Shown here: in pieces, positions 38,851 through 47,623 of the stretch
Position numbering within the stretch: the first letter of the stretch is position 1
How the letters are laid out: each line of letters opens with the position of its first letter
From: Ostreococcus mediterraneus
Taxonomy: Eukaryota; Chlorophyta; Mamiellophyceae; Mamiellales; Bathycoccaceae
Length of the DNA stretch: 64,000 bases
Direction: 5' to 3'
Assembly (NCBI GenBank): GCA_012295225.1
Contig: WMKK01000005.1
Location: 68,958-132,957, forward strand
Made by a program: the position numbers and the translations under genes
Notes under the pieces: generated by a model
What the model was told of the DNA's origin: nothing
The model's database searches: none
The model's input: the letters and a program-made list of their open reading frames with translations, nothing else

Positions 38851-40495
38851 TTACGCTTCGTTGAGCGCGGCGACACCCGGCAACACCTTGCCTTCAAGGA
38901 GTTCCAAAGAAGCACCACCACCAGTGGAGATGTGGGACATCTTGTCAGCCAAGCCGGCGGCTTCGACGGCGGCGACGGAGTCACCACCACCGATGATCGT
39001 GATGCCGTTCAAGTTGGCGAGCGTATCGGCAATGGCAAAGGTACCCTTGGCAAAGGCTTCCATTTCGAACACACCCATCGGGCCGTTCCAGATGACAGAC
39101 TTGCACTCGTTGAGTTCCTTTTGGAACGACTTAACGGAGTCCGGACCAATGTCGAGACCCATCCAGCCATCCGGAATGGCATCGACGGAGACAATCTTCG
39201 TGTTGGCGTCGGCGGCAAACTTGTCGGCGACGACGACGTCAGTCGGGAGCAAGAGCTTCACACCCTTGGCTTGCGCCTTGGCCATGAGTTCCTTGGCGAG
39301 TTCGATCTTGTCGTCTTCAACGAGGGAGCCACCGACAGACTTGCCGAGCGCCTTGTAGAAGGTGAAAATCATACCACCGCCCAAGATGATCTTATCCGTC
39401 TTGGCCAACAAGGATTCAATGACGCCAATCTTGGAGGAAACCTTGGAGCCACCAACAATGGCGCAGAAAGGACGGTCCGGGTTGGAAACGGCACCATCAA
39501 GGTAGTCAAGCTCCTTTTGAAGCAAGAAACCCGCGACGGAGGTCTTGACGTACTTGGTCACGCCTTCGGTGGAGGCGTGCGCGCGGTGCGCGGTACCGAA
39601 GGCGTCATTGACAAAGATGGTCGCCGAACCCGCAAGCTTCTTGGCGAATTCCGGATCATTCTTCTCTTCCTCCTTGTAGAAACGGGTGTTTTCGAGCAAG
39701 CACACAGAGCCGTTGGACATACCCGCGAGCGCCTTGGTGACTTCTTCGCCGATGCAATCGTCGATCTTCGTCACCGGGCAGGAGAGCTTTTCGCTCAAGC
39801 GCGCGCCGACCGGGGTCAAGCGGAACTTGTCTTCGGGGCCATCCTTCGGGCGACCCTATGCGTTGAAACAAACAAAACAATACACATCATCGTCAGTCAC
39901 CGCACGAGCATTTATCGCACACACACGCGCGTTGTGATCGCCGCGCTCCGCCGCGCCCGTCGATCAGCAGAGTGGATAAGGATTCCAAATTCACCGATCG
40001 CACACAAAGACACCCCCGCGCGCCGCGTCCACGCCCCTACGCGCCCTCCGCGTGCGCGCAAAAATTCACAAAAAAATCACTTCACACCACAGTCATCGCA
40101 CACGCGCGTTGATCGCGTCGCATCGCGCGCATTCGCGCGCTAATCCACCCGATCGGGGCATCGCATCGCATCGCACTTACCAAGTGAGACGTCACGAGCA
40201 CCTTGGCGCCGTTCTTCACCAAGTACTCCAACGTCGGGATCGCCGCCCGGATGCGCGTGTCATCGGTGATGTTCAAGTCCTTGTCGAGCGGCACGTTCAA
40301 GTCGCAGCGGACGAAGACGGTTTGGCCTTCCAAGTCCTTCTTCGTCAAATCGCCGACAGACTTTTTCTTCATCGTCGTCGTGGCATCGGCGATCGCGTGC
40401 GCGGTGCGCGCGCGGAAGGACTTGGCGCCCGCGCGGCGCGCGGACGGGAGTTGTTGGGTGGTGAAACCGGTGAAGGTTTGGAGGGACGAAGCCAT
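38851..40495 (-). CDS. PGK: Phosphoglycerate kinase, plastid type, two exons
   Basis: The enzyme interconverts 1,3-bisphosphoglycerate and 3-phosphoglycerate in the Calvin cycle and glycolysis. Exon 1 (40495-40181) encodes a transit peptide, [20 protein letters not shown], and the start of the mature enzyme ([14 protein letters not shown]). Exon 2 (39855-38851) resumes exactly at [16 protein letters not shown], giving LVTSHL/GRPK in phase 0 and 439 residues in all. The substrate-binding RCDLNVPLD, the AFGTAHRAH segment and the nucleotide-binding [10 protein letters not shown] and [14 protein letters not shown] are intact. Codon use is strongly biased (AAG, GTC, ATC), as expected for a highly expressed gene. 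Confidence 0.97.
39856..40180 (-). other. Predicted intron of the PGK gene
   Basis: Minus strand: donor GTAAGTGC, branch CTGAC (39892-39896), acceptor ATAG; 325 nt. Confidence 0.93.
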
Positions 40496-40961
40496 CGTGA
40501 TTGTGGTCGTGCGTGCGGAAGAGTGCCGGCGAGTGGCGCACGCGATCGCGGGATCCATCGTCAATCGCGAGCGTTCGCGCACACGAAAGGTGGATATTCA
40601 ACGGGCGTGACATCGCTGGTCTGTATCGTCTCTATGTTCCATGTGTCCGATTATATTTTTATACATGCGCGGCGCACTCTATGTGGGGTATAAATGCCAT
40701 ATATTGCAATATACGGTACTCTAGTATGTACCAAAACTGCGATTGTGGGAAATACACATGCTGACGCGGATGTGTCGATGGTGGATGCGTGGGAAAGGTT
40801 GACACGGCGTTTGGACGCCGTTCGGAGGGCGCGGCGATCGTCCTGCGCGAGCGATGTGCGTGGCTATGGTATTAATACACTATGGCTGTGGTCTATGCCG
40901 CGTTCGGCGCGGGTGGGCGGGGGTAAAAGGCGGATTAAGCGCGCACGTCAGTCTGATGGAT
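40496..40961. other. 466-bp intergenic region upstream of PGK
   Basis: It contains the PGK promoter and the 3' end of the Cys-rich gene. An AT-rich patch around 40680-40720 has a TATAAA-like element and a palindrome (listed separately). No gene recognised. Confidence 0.5.
40700..40713. promoter_or_regulatory. Perfect 14-bp palindrome TATATTGCAATATA
   Basis: It lies about 205 bp upstream of the PGK ATG and next to GGTATAAATG. It could be a dimeric factor site or chance in an AT-rich patch. Confidence 0.3.
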
Positions 40962-42248
40962 TCACGTCGCGCGGCGTCTGACGGGCGCGGATGCCCGTGG
41001 TGTCGCCGATGCGGCGTCTGCCGCGACCGGTGGTGGTGATGGGGGTGGCGGTGGTGTCGCGGGTGGCGGTGGAGGCGTGTACGCGTCGCACGCGTCAGCG
41101 TTTGGGTCGCCGAACGTCGAACACCAATGGTCGAAACTGTGCGCGCTCGACTCGCATGTGAACGTCGCGAGCGTTTTCCACGCATCGTTCGCGCACTGAT
41201 CCGTGTTGTGCTCGAGAAGGCATTCTTTGAGACAAAATGCTTCGCGAAACTTTGTGCATCCGACTTTACAAAGCTCGGTGCGGTAGTTAAGGATTTCGTC
41301 ATCGCCCACGACGCCAACCGTGCGCCCTACGGAGAGCGCGGCTTCTTCGGCTTCGTACACCCCGCGCGCGCGTTTCGCGCTCTCCGGGCACGATAAGTTG
41401 GGTATCGGGCACACTTGATAACACGATGTCGATCCTTCGGCATCGTTGCTCTCGCCAGCCTGACACGCGAGGCATGATCCGATGCCCGCTCCGCCCGTCG
41501 TCGTGCTATACGTCCCCACTGGACACGGCGAGCACGTGCGCGCCTGCTTATTGCTCCAATACCCCGCCGCACACGGCCTGCACGCCTCGCCCGCCCCACC
41601 ACCGTACGTCCCAGCTGGACAGGGCGTACAACGCGTCGCGGCGAGCGTGCCGTCGAACACAGAGCCATCTCCGGTGGTTGGCGCTCGGAAATTTCTCGTC
41701 GTCGCCGCGTAATACTCCTCCAAACTCGACGTCCCGGATGTGCCCTCGCCGCACGACGTGCACCCGATGGAGTTCCCAATCGCCGTGCTAAATGTCCCTA
41801 CTGGACAAGGCTTACACGCGCTCTGGCCGGTGACATCTTGAAACCAACCGGCGGGGCAGGGCACGCACGACGTCTGCGCCTCGAGCGGTTGCACCGTCCC
41901 GACGGCGCACGCTTCGCACATGCAACTAAAATACGCCAGCTCCACAGTCGCGCCCTGGACTTCGACGACGTTAATTTGATCCTGGCAATCGCGACAGACG
42001 CTGCCGGGGCAACACCCAACGCCGCGACCGCCACCGGCGAGGCAGCCGTCGTCGCTTTTGAAGACGGCGTCAGGCGCGTTTTCACTAAACGCGACAAAGA
42101 TGGCTGTTTGTCCCTGGCCCACGCACGTGCTTTGCGCGAATGCGACGCGAGCGGTGGCGCTCAGCGCTGCGATGCATGCGAAGAATAGTCCGATGCGTGC
42201 GCTGGGGCGATCGCGTCGGCGCGGCGAATGTCCCGGGGCATTAATCAT
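40962..42248 (-). CDS. Secreted Cys-rich ephrin-receptor-like repeat protein with Pro-rich tail
   Basis: A 428-residue protein with a signal peptide (IGLFFACIAALSATARVAFA). Tandem Cys modules of the GCC2/GCC3 ephrin-receptor-like type follow: CVPCPAGWFQDVTGQSACKPCPVGTFS, CTPCPAGTYGGGAGEACRPC and CSPCPVGTYS. A second region with paired Cys (ELCKVGCTKFREAFCLKECLLEH) is of unknown type. The C-terminus has PPPPPATPPPPPSPPP, a possible hydroxyproline glycosylation module. No transmembrane helix or GPI signal is evident at the end. It is probably a surface or extracellular protein. ATG 42248 is the first in frame. Confidence 0.85.
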   Translation of the reverse strand: MINAPGHSPRRRDRPSARIGLFFACIAALSATARVAFAQSTCVGQGQTAIFVAFSENAPDAVFKSDDGCLAGGGRGVGCCPGSVCRDCQDQINVVEVQGATVELAYFSCMCEACAVGTVQPLEAQTSCVPCPAGWFQDVTGQSACKPCPVGTFSTAIGNSIGCTSCGEGTSGTSSLEEYYAATTRNFRAPTTGDGSVFDGTLAATRCTPCPAGTYGGGAGEACRPCAAGYWSNKQARTCSPCPVGTYSTTTGGAGIGSCLACQAGESNDAEGSTSCYQVCPIPNLSCPESAKRARGVYEAEEAALSVGRTVGVVGDDEILNYRTELCKVGCTKFREAFCLKECLLEHNTDQCANDAWKTLATFTCESSAHSFDHWCSTFGDPNADACDAYTPPPPPATPPPPPSPPPVAADAASATPRASAPVRRRAT

Positions 42249-42547
42249 TTCTGTAGCCCACGCCAAACCGGTTATAAACTACTCAGCACACAAGGAATAC
42301 ACGACGCGCGTGGCACGACGCGCGTGCGAGTGTGCACGTATACACGCGTGTGTATGCGCGTGTACGTGTGTGCGTGTGATTGAAGGCGCCGAGCGCGCTG
42401 CGCGTTCGCGAATGAAGTCTTGTTGTTACAAAGCGGTTGAAACAATGGGGGCGACGAGACATTCCAAGGAGCAAATCGTCATCTTTCACGTGAAATGTCG
42501 GCACATGACGGCCGTCGCCTAAAATGATTGAGTTTTCAGTCGTCGTG
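42249..42547. other. Intergenic region between Cys-rich and MYND-like genes
   Basis: A 299-bp region holding an alternating purine-pyrimidine tract (listed separately). No gene seen. Confidence 0.5.
42330..42378. repeat. 49-bp unbroken alternating purine-pyrimidine tract
   Basis: Every base from 42330 to 42378 alternates purine and pyrimidine (mostly GT/GC/AC steps), a sequence type able to adopt Z-DNA. It lies 82-130 bp upstream of the Cys-rich gene start codon. Confidence 0.85.
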
Positions 42548-44383
42548 TCACGTTCGCCGTTGCTTTCGCGGCGCCGTTGATTTCGACGGCTTTTCAAGCG
42601 GCGTGCGCGCGTACATCGCGTGATACGCTCGACGCATGTTGTCAGAGGAGAGGCACAAATCCAAGCACGCGAGCTTCTCGTCGGCGCGGTCGAGTTGATC
42701 TTCATTGACGCACTTTTGGCGCGGCCACTTGGCGGCGTACCAATCCATTAAATGGTACGGAATATTTTCAACGACGTTCGTGACGTCCAGCATGTCGGTG
42801 GTTGCTTTAAATTGCTCCTTCGAATTGTTCATCATCTTGAGAGGTACGTTCTCGTGCACGTCGCATCGGCGTACAAGCCAGTGAAAAGCGGCGCGGCCGG
42901 AGAAACGCTTCCCGGGGGCGCACAATGGACGCGGTATCTCGTTGCTTGCGGCGTCAGGCAGCCACATCGCCTGTGAGGCGGCAACCATCACGATTGCGCA
43001 ATCGTTTTTGCCTTTTTTTGAGAGACCCGAACACACACAGCACATGGTCACGACGCATGACATGAATCCGCGAATGAACGCGGAGACGTAGTCGGGATCG
43101 GTATCGGTCTTCTCCCACGGTTTCAGATTTCTGTACGCCACCTTGTCCGCCAAAGCTTCAAATCTATTATCAGCAAACGCCAATGCCAACGTCGCGCGGC
43201 GTTCAAGCCCGATGGCGCAGATCGCGCGCGTTATTTCGAATCTACTTTGAACTTCAATACCTTGGGCGCGGTTTGAAGGCCAACCCAAGACCGAGAATTC
43301 GCTCGGCGAGTTTGGCAAGTCGCCCAGATTCAGTGCCGCCATCATCGATCCTGTGAGGAACTCAATGGCTCCGAGGGCGCGCTCGATGCCATTTTCGGGC
43401 GAGCGAAGTTCGCTGAGTAAAGCCAAGAGAAGATGATCTATGGCGATGCCCGGAGAGGACAGTTGCTCAGGCGGGAACAGGGCTTCTAACTCCTTCGTCT
43501 CAAACTCGTCTATCGCATTGTGGATGACGGTAAACGCCAACGCGGACCCACATGCGATGCCCGCACCGCATATACTACGAACTATGGGATCGCACCACAA
43601 CTCTAAAAACTTTTTCGCGCACGCGCGCGACGCATGACACTTCCGAAACCTCCCCAATCCGTCATTCATGGAAAAATGTGACTGCGTCGTGTGAATCGCC
43701 GTCCCCGTCAAAATGTGCGCCAACCCAAAAGAATACTTGTGCACCTTGCGCTCATGTGATGTCAACTTGCCGTACTCATCCTTATCAAACATGTCCCGTT
43801 TGCGCTCGAAGAATGAAAACTCGGCTCGATCTTGAGCGGTTAAGTAACCACTCTTCCCGCTCGGCAACCCGAATGGGTGCACTCGTCTATACTTTCTCCC
43901 GCTCGGCGTCAACAAATCCTCCCCGAGCAAGCAATCCACCACCCCAGGGCACGCCCAAAACAAATCTATCGATCGCTCCACGGCGGCGGGAAACAACCCA
44001 AATTGCCGTCCAAACGTGTGAAATTGCATTTCAATCTGCGCGTCATCGTCTTCGTGCAGTGTCTCCTTTACCCGCTTGAACAACGGCGCCAACAACGCGG
44101 GCGCAATCGCATCGCTCAGCGTCACCACCGCGTGCAGCGTCTTCACTAATTCTTTAAACGCCTGCGAGCACGTGTACGCGCCAATTGCCTCCACCGCTGC
44201 GCGCGACGCCATGCTATCCACGCACACTTGTTTATGCGTGGGCCAGTGCGCGCGCTGCGCTTCAGCATCAGCGTAGTGCGTCGTCTTGCACCGCGAGCAT
44301 CGCTTCGGGTCGCGCACGGGCACTAAATTATACGCGCATATTTTCATCCCCGGCGACGGCGCGGATGACGACGGCGACGTCAT
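42548..44383 (-). CDS. Hypothetical protein with degenerate MYND-type zinc finger
   Basis: A 611-residue protein. Near residues 28-55, RCSRCKTTHYADAEAQRAHWPTHKQVC keeps the first CxxC and the final HxxxC of a MYND finger, while the middle YCSxxCQ Cys pair is replaced by HYADAEAQ. The rest is alpha-helical without a recognised domain; a Trp/Cys/Phe-rich segment AAVERSIDLFWACPGVVDCLLGEDLL lies near 150. A SET domain, often paired with MYND, is not seen. ATG 44383 is the first in frame. The gene is divergent from the five-KH gene. Confidence 0.78.
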   Translation of the reverse strand: MTSPSSSAPSPGMKICAYNLVPVRDPKRCSRCKTTHYADAEAQRAHWPTHKQVCVDSMASRAAVEAIGAYTCSQAFKELVKTLHAVVTLSDAIAPALLAPLFKRVKETLHEDDDAQIEMQFHTFGRQFGLFPAAVERSIDLFWACPGVVDCLLGEDLLTPSGRKYRRVHPFGLPSGKSGYLTAQDRAEFSFFERKRDMFDKDEYGKLTSHERKVHKYSFGLAHILTGTAIHTTQSHFSMNDGLGRFRKCHASRACAKKFLELWCDPIVRSICGAGIACGSALAFTVIHNAIDEFETKELEALFPPEQLSSPGIAIDHLLLALLSELRSPENGIERALGAIEFLTGSMMAALNLGDLPNSPSEFSVLGWPSNRAQGIEVQSRFEITRAICAIGLERRATLALAFADNRFEALADKVAYRNLKPWEKTDTDPDYVSAFIRGFMSCVVTMCCVCSGLSKKGKNDCAIVMVAASQAMWLPDAASNEIPRPLCAPGKRFSGRAAFHWLVRRCDVHENVPLKMMNNSKEQFKATTDMLDVTNVVENIPYHLMDWYAAKWPRQKCVNEDQLDRADEKLACLDLCLSSDNMRRAYHAMYARTPLEKPSKSTAPRKQRRT

Positions 44384-44642
44384 CCGCGACGGCGACGTGT
44401 GCTGAAGTGAAGCCGCGCACACTAATCCATCGTCAATAGCTGACGCGACGACATCGCCGTCGACGCGCGAAAAACGTAGGATATTAGGTGGAGCACATCG
44501 CGCGCAACGCAAAACGCGCGACGCACGGGCGTGCCGCGACGCGCGCGCGATTTCATCAGCGTGAGCTCGATCGCGATCTAGAAAAAGTCAAAGTGCTGCA
44601 AGTGCGCGTGGATTAGTGCGCAGCGCATCACGACGCGGGCGA

Positions 44643-46136
44643 ATGATGGCGCAAACGACGTTGGAATTTATGGATGATGATGCGTACGGGGATGATTTGG
44701 CAATGGATGCCGCGGCGATCGAGCGCGCGACGGGTTTTTTGATGGATGAGCTGGACGCGCGAGGCGACGGCTCGCGCGGCTCCGCGACGGCTCGACGCGC
44801 GGCAACGTCGACGTCAGTCGATGGCGTCGCTCCGAACGCGGTACCGAGCGTGAGTTATCGATTATTATGCCCCATGACGCGAATCGGTCGCGTGATTGGG
44901 AAGGAAGGGTGCGTGATAAAACGCATCAGAGAGGACACAGGGGCGCGAGTCAAGGTGCAAACGGCGGCTCGAGGGGCGGACGAGCGCGTCATCATCGTAG
45001 GAAGCGCCGATATCGATGACAATGACGGCCAGGGTAGTGAATCTTCGAGTAGCGATGGCGATGACTCGCGCGTGACGATGGCGGAACGCGCGCTGTTCAG
45101 GATATTTGATACAATCATCGGCGACGACGACGATGCGGCGGGATCGAGCGGCGGCTCAAACGCGAACAACGCGGCAACCATGTGTCGTCTCCTCGTCCCG
45201 CGCGTGCAAGTTGGCAGCTTAATCGGTAAAGGCGGGTTGGTTATTTCGGCCATTCGCGAGTGCTCGGGAGCGACGGTGCGCGTGATGCCGGCGATGATGT
45301 TACCTACGTGCGCTTCGCGAGGGGACGAGCTCATTCAAATCACGTCGCCGGCTCGGGACGCCGACGGTCAACCCCGCGCGCGCGACGCCACCATCGCGAG
45401 CGTGCGCACGGCGTTGCGCATGATCGCGCGCCATTTGCGCCAACACCCAGCGCGCGTATTGACTGGCGAGTCCGCGCGATCACCCATCGAGGCGTTCATG
45501 ATGGGTGGAGAACGCGAAGACGAAGACGAAGCGTTGGGATTGACTGAACGCCGCGCGACGCCCACGAACATGTCCACGCGCATGAACGTCAACGGCGTTC
45601 ACGTCCCAGGGGGTGCAGAAATTACATTCAGATTGTTATGTCCAGTGGCGAAGACTGGAAGCGTCATTGGGCGTAATGGCGAAGTGATTCAAACCATTCG
45701 GCGGGACACGGGCGCTACGGTGAAGGTGTGCGAACGCGTCGACGGCGCGGATGAACGCATCATTTGCGTCAGCTCCAGCGATGACGGCTCCGCACCGCTT
45801 CTTGCCGCACAGGTGGCGTTATTTCGTGCGTATCGGTGCATCGTCGAAAGCGCAGGGATCGAAGTTCCCGCACCGTTTCGATTGCTCGTGCGCACGACGC
45901 ACATCGGGTGCGTCATCGGCAAGGGCGGGAGCATCATCAAGCAAATTCGTAACGAAACCGGTGCCACAGTGCGTGTGTTACCCGCAGACGCGTTACCCGC
46001 GTGTGCGAACGATGATGATGAATTACTTGAGATTGGACAATGGCCTGCGGATGCGTGTGCGAGCGCGATTCGTATCGTGAGCGGGCGTTTGCGCGGGAAC
46101 ATGCGGCACAAGGCGGCGGAGCGGATGACGCCCGGA

Positions 46137-46179
<43 letters not shown>

Positions 46180-46667
46180 CGAACGCGGCAGAAGTCAGCC
46201 CCAATGCGACCTGGCAGCAGACCGAAATGATGTATGGCATGACGCAGATTGCCTACGACGATATTGAGGAGAGTGAGCTGCCGCCGCCGACGACGACGAC
46301 GACGGCGAACGTGGTGACGATGAAAATTCCAAACGACCACGTCGGCAGCGTCTTGGGCAAGGGTGGCTGCAACATTGACATTGCGCGCGAAGTCAGCGGC
46401 GCGAAAATCAAACTCCACAAAACAGTCATCACACACACAGCAGATGGCAAACGCGCTGCGCCGGACCGGCAGTTGGACGTGTGCGGGACGCCAGAGCAAA
46501 TCGCCCTGGCGCGCGACATCGTTGAGAGGTTCATCGCGTCGTCTGGCGTCATGCTTCCTGAGTACGACCACATCGCCGCGATGCAGCAACCCAAACCCCC
46601 GCGCAAGCCCAGAAATGGTGAGCACGCGAATCGCCGTCCGCAAACTGCGGCTGACGCCGCGTCTTAA
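44643..46667 (+). CDS. Five-KH-domain RNA-binding protein (HEN4/PCBP-like)
   Basis: A 674-residue protein with five KH domains, whose GxxG loops (IGKEG, IGKGG, IGRNG, IGKGG, LGKGG) start near residues 83, 191, 339, 421 and 568. Domains 1-2 and 3-4 form tandem pairs separated by acidic linkers, with the fifth set apart. This matches plant HEN4/FLK-type proteins, which act in nuclear pre-mRNA processing. The linker before KH5 has a 12-Thr tract encoded by ACG repeats. All five GxxG loops look intact. ATG 44643 is used, immediately followed by a second Met. Confidence 0.93.
46137..46172 (+). repeat. (ACG)12 microsatellite
   Basis: Twelve ACG units within the five-KH gene encode 12 Thr between KH4 and KH5. 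It is in frame, so length change would be tolerated. Confidence 0.95.
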
Positions 46668-47012
46668 ACTCGACGCGCGTCGCATTTTTCCAAAAACTTT
46701 CCCCAGGGACGCCTCACTTATTTTACGTACTAGAACAACGACCACAACCTTCACGACACACCATAGGTAGACGACAACACCGAACGCTTTTACCGCATCA
46801 CTATAATACACAACACGAGCATGCACGAAATACACGCGCAGGAACGGAGAACGAACATGTGAACGACGAGGACGACGCTTCGCGTACAAAATTTTCTGCG
46901 TCACAAACAATCTACTAGCTAGTACTCATCACGCCCTTCATCTCCATCACCAAGACACAGACAAAGCGCATAAAAACATCATCACATCATCACACGACGA
47001 CGAAAACGAGAT
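46668..47012. other. Convergent 3' region
   Basis: A 345-bp region between the KH gene and the one-helix gene. It is AT-richer, with CATCACAT repeats near 46977-46995. No gene recognised. Confidence 0.5.
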
Positions 47013-47405
47013 TTAAAACGTAAAGTTGATCCCTTTCCCAACCGTAAATCCAAAAATCTCAAGCAACCCTTTCCCAGCCACGCCCTCGACGAGCAACAAC
47101 GCCCACCAGCCCACCATGCTCGCGCGAGAATTCATCCGTTCGGCGTTATCAACGAAACCAAACGTCGCAGGCGTAATCTCCGGCACGATCGGCGGCGGTG
47201 GAACGCCCGGCGGCGACGCGCGCTTCGCGCTTTCGCGCTCCGCGAGCACCGCCTTGTTGTCGGCGATCGCTTTTTGGATGCCATCGAATGGGCCCGCGTG
47301 CACGCGCACGGCGCGGTGCGCGGGGCGAGACGCGCGCGAGGGCGTGCGGGATGACGTCGGCGATAGTTTCGGCGCGAACGCGGCGCGGGAGCTCGAGGCG
47401 AACAT
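47013..47405 (-). CDS. One-helix (HLIP/OHP-like) LHC-superfamily protein
   Basis: A 130-residue plastid protein. The transit peptide starts MFASSSRAAFAPKLSPTSSR. After a Pro-rich segment, FGFVDNAERMNSRASMVGWWALLLVEGVAGKGLL forms the single chlorophyll-binding helix; ERMNSRASMVG corresponds to the ExxNxRxAM motif of the LHC superfamily. Such proteins photoprotect and help assemble photosystems. It does not clearly match OHP1 or OHP2. An in-frame ATG at 47498 would add an acidic non-targeting extension and is less likely. Confidence 0.88.
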   Translation of the reverse strand: MFASSSRAAFAPKLSPTSSRTPSRASRPAHRAVRVHAGPFDGIQKAIADNKAVLAERESAKRASPPGVPPPPIVPEITPATFGFVDNAERMNSRASMVGWWALLLVEGVAGKGLLEIFGFTVGKGINFTF

Positions 47406-47623
47406 CGTCAGCGACGCGCGTGAGAGAGTGCGGATGCGAGTGCGACGGCAGTGGGTGACGTCGATGACGTCATCGACGTCATCCAGGTCTGAATACATAG
47501 TGTATGCAACATATGTCCATGTATGTAAGAAATGTACATTGGTGGCGTGACATGGTCGAGATAAAATATAATTCGGACACTTGGGTAGTAATGATACAGT
47601 TCTACATGATATCTATGTGTATT

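Noticed and set aside
38932-40143. 403-codon plus-strand open frame opposite PGK
   Set aside because: It lies antisense to the strongly biased PGK gene and across its intron. It has no domain, and the bias of PGK codons explains the open antisense frame.
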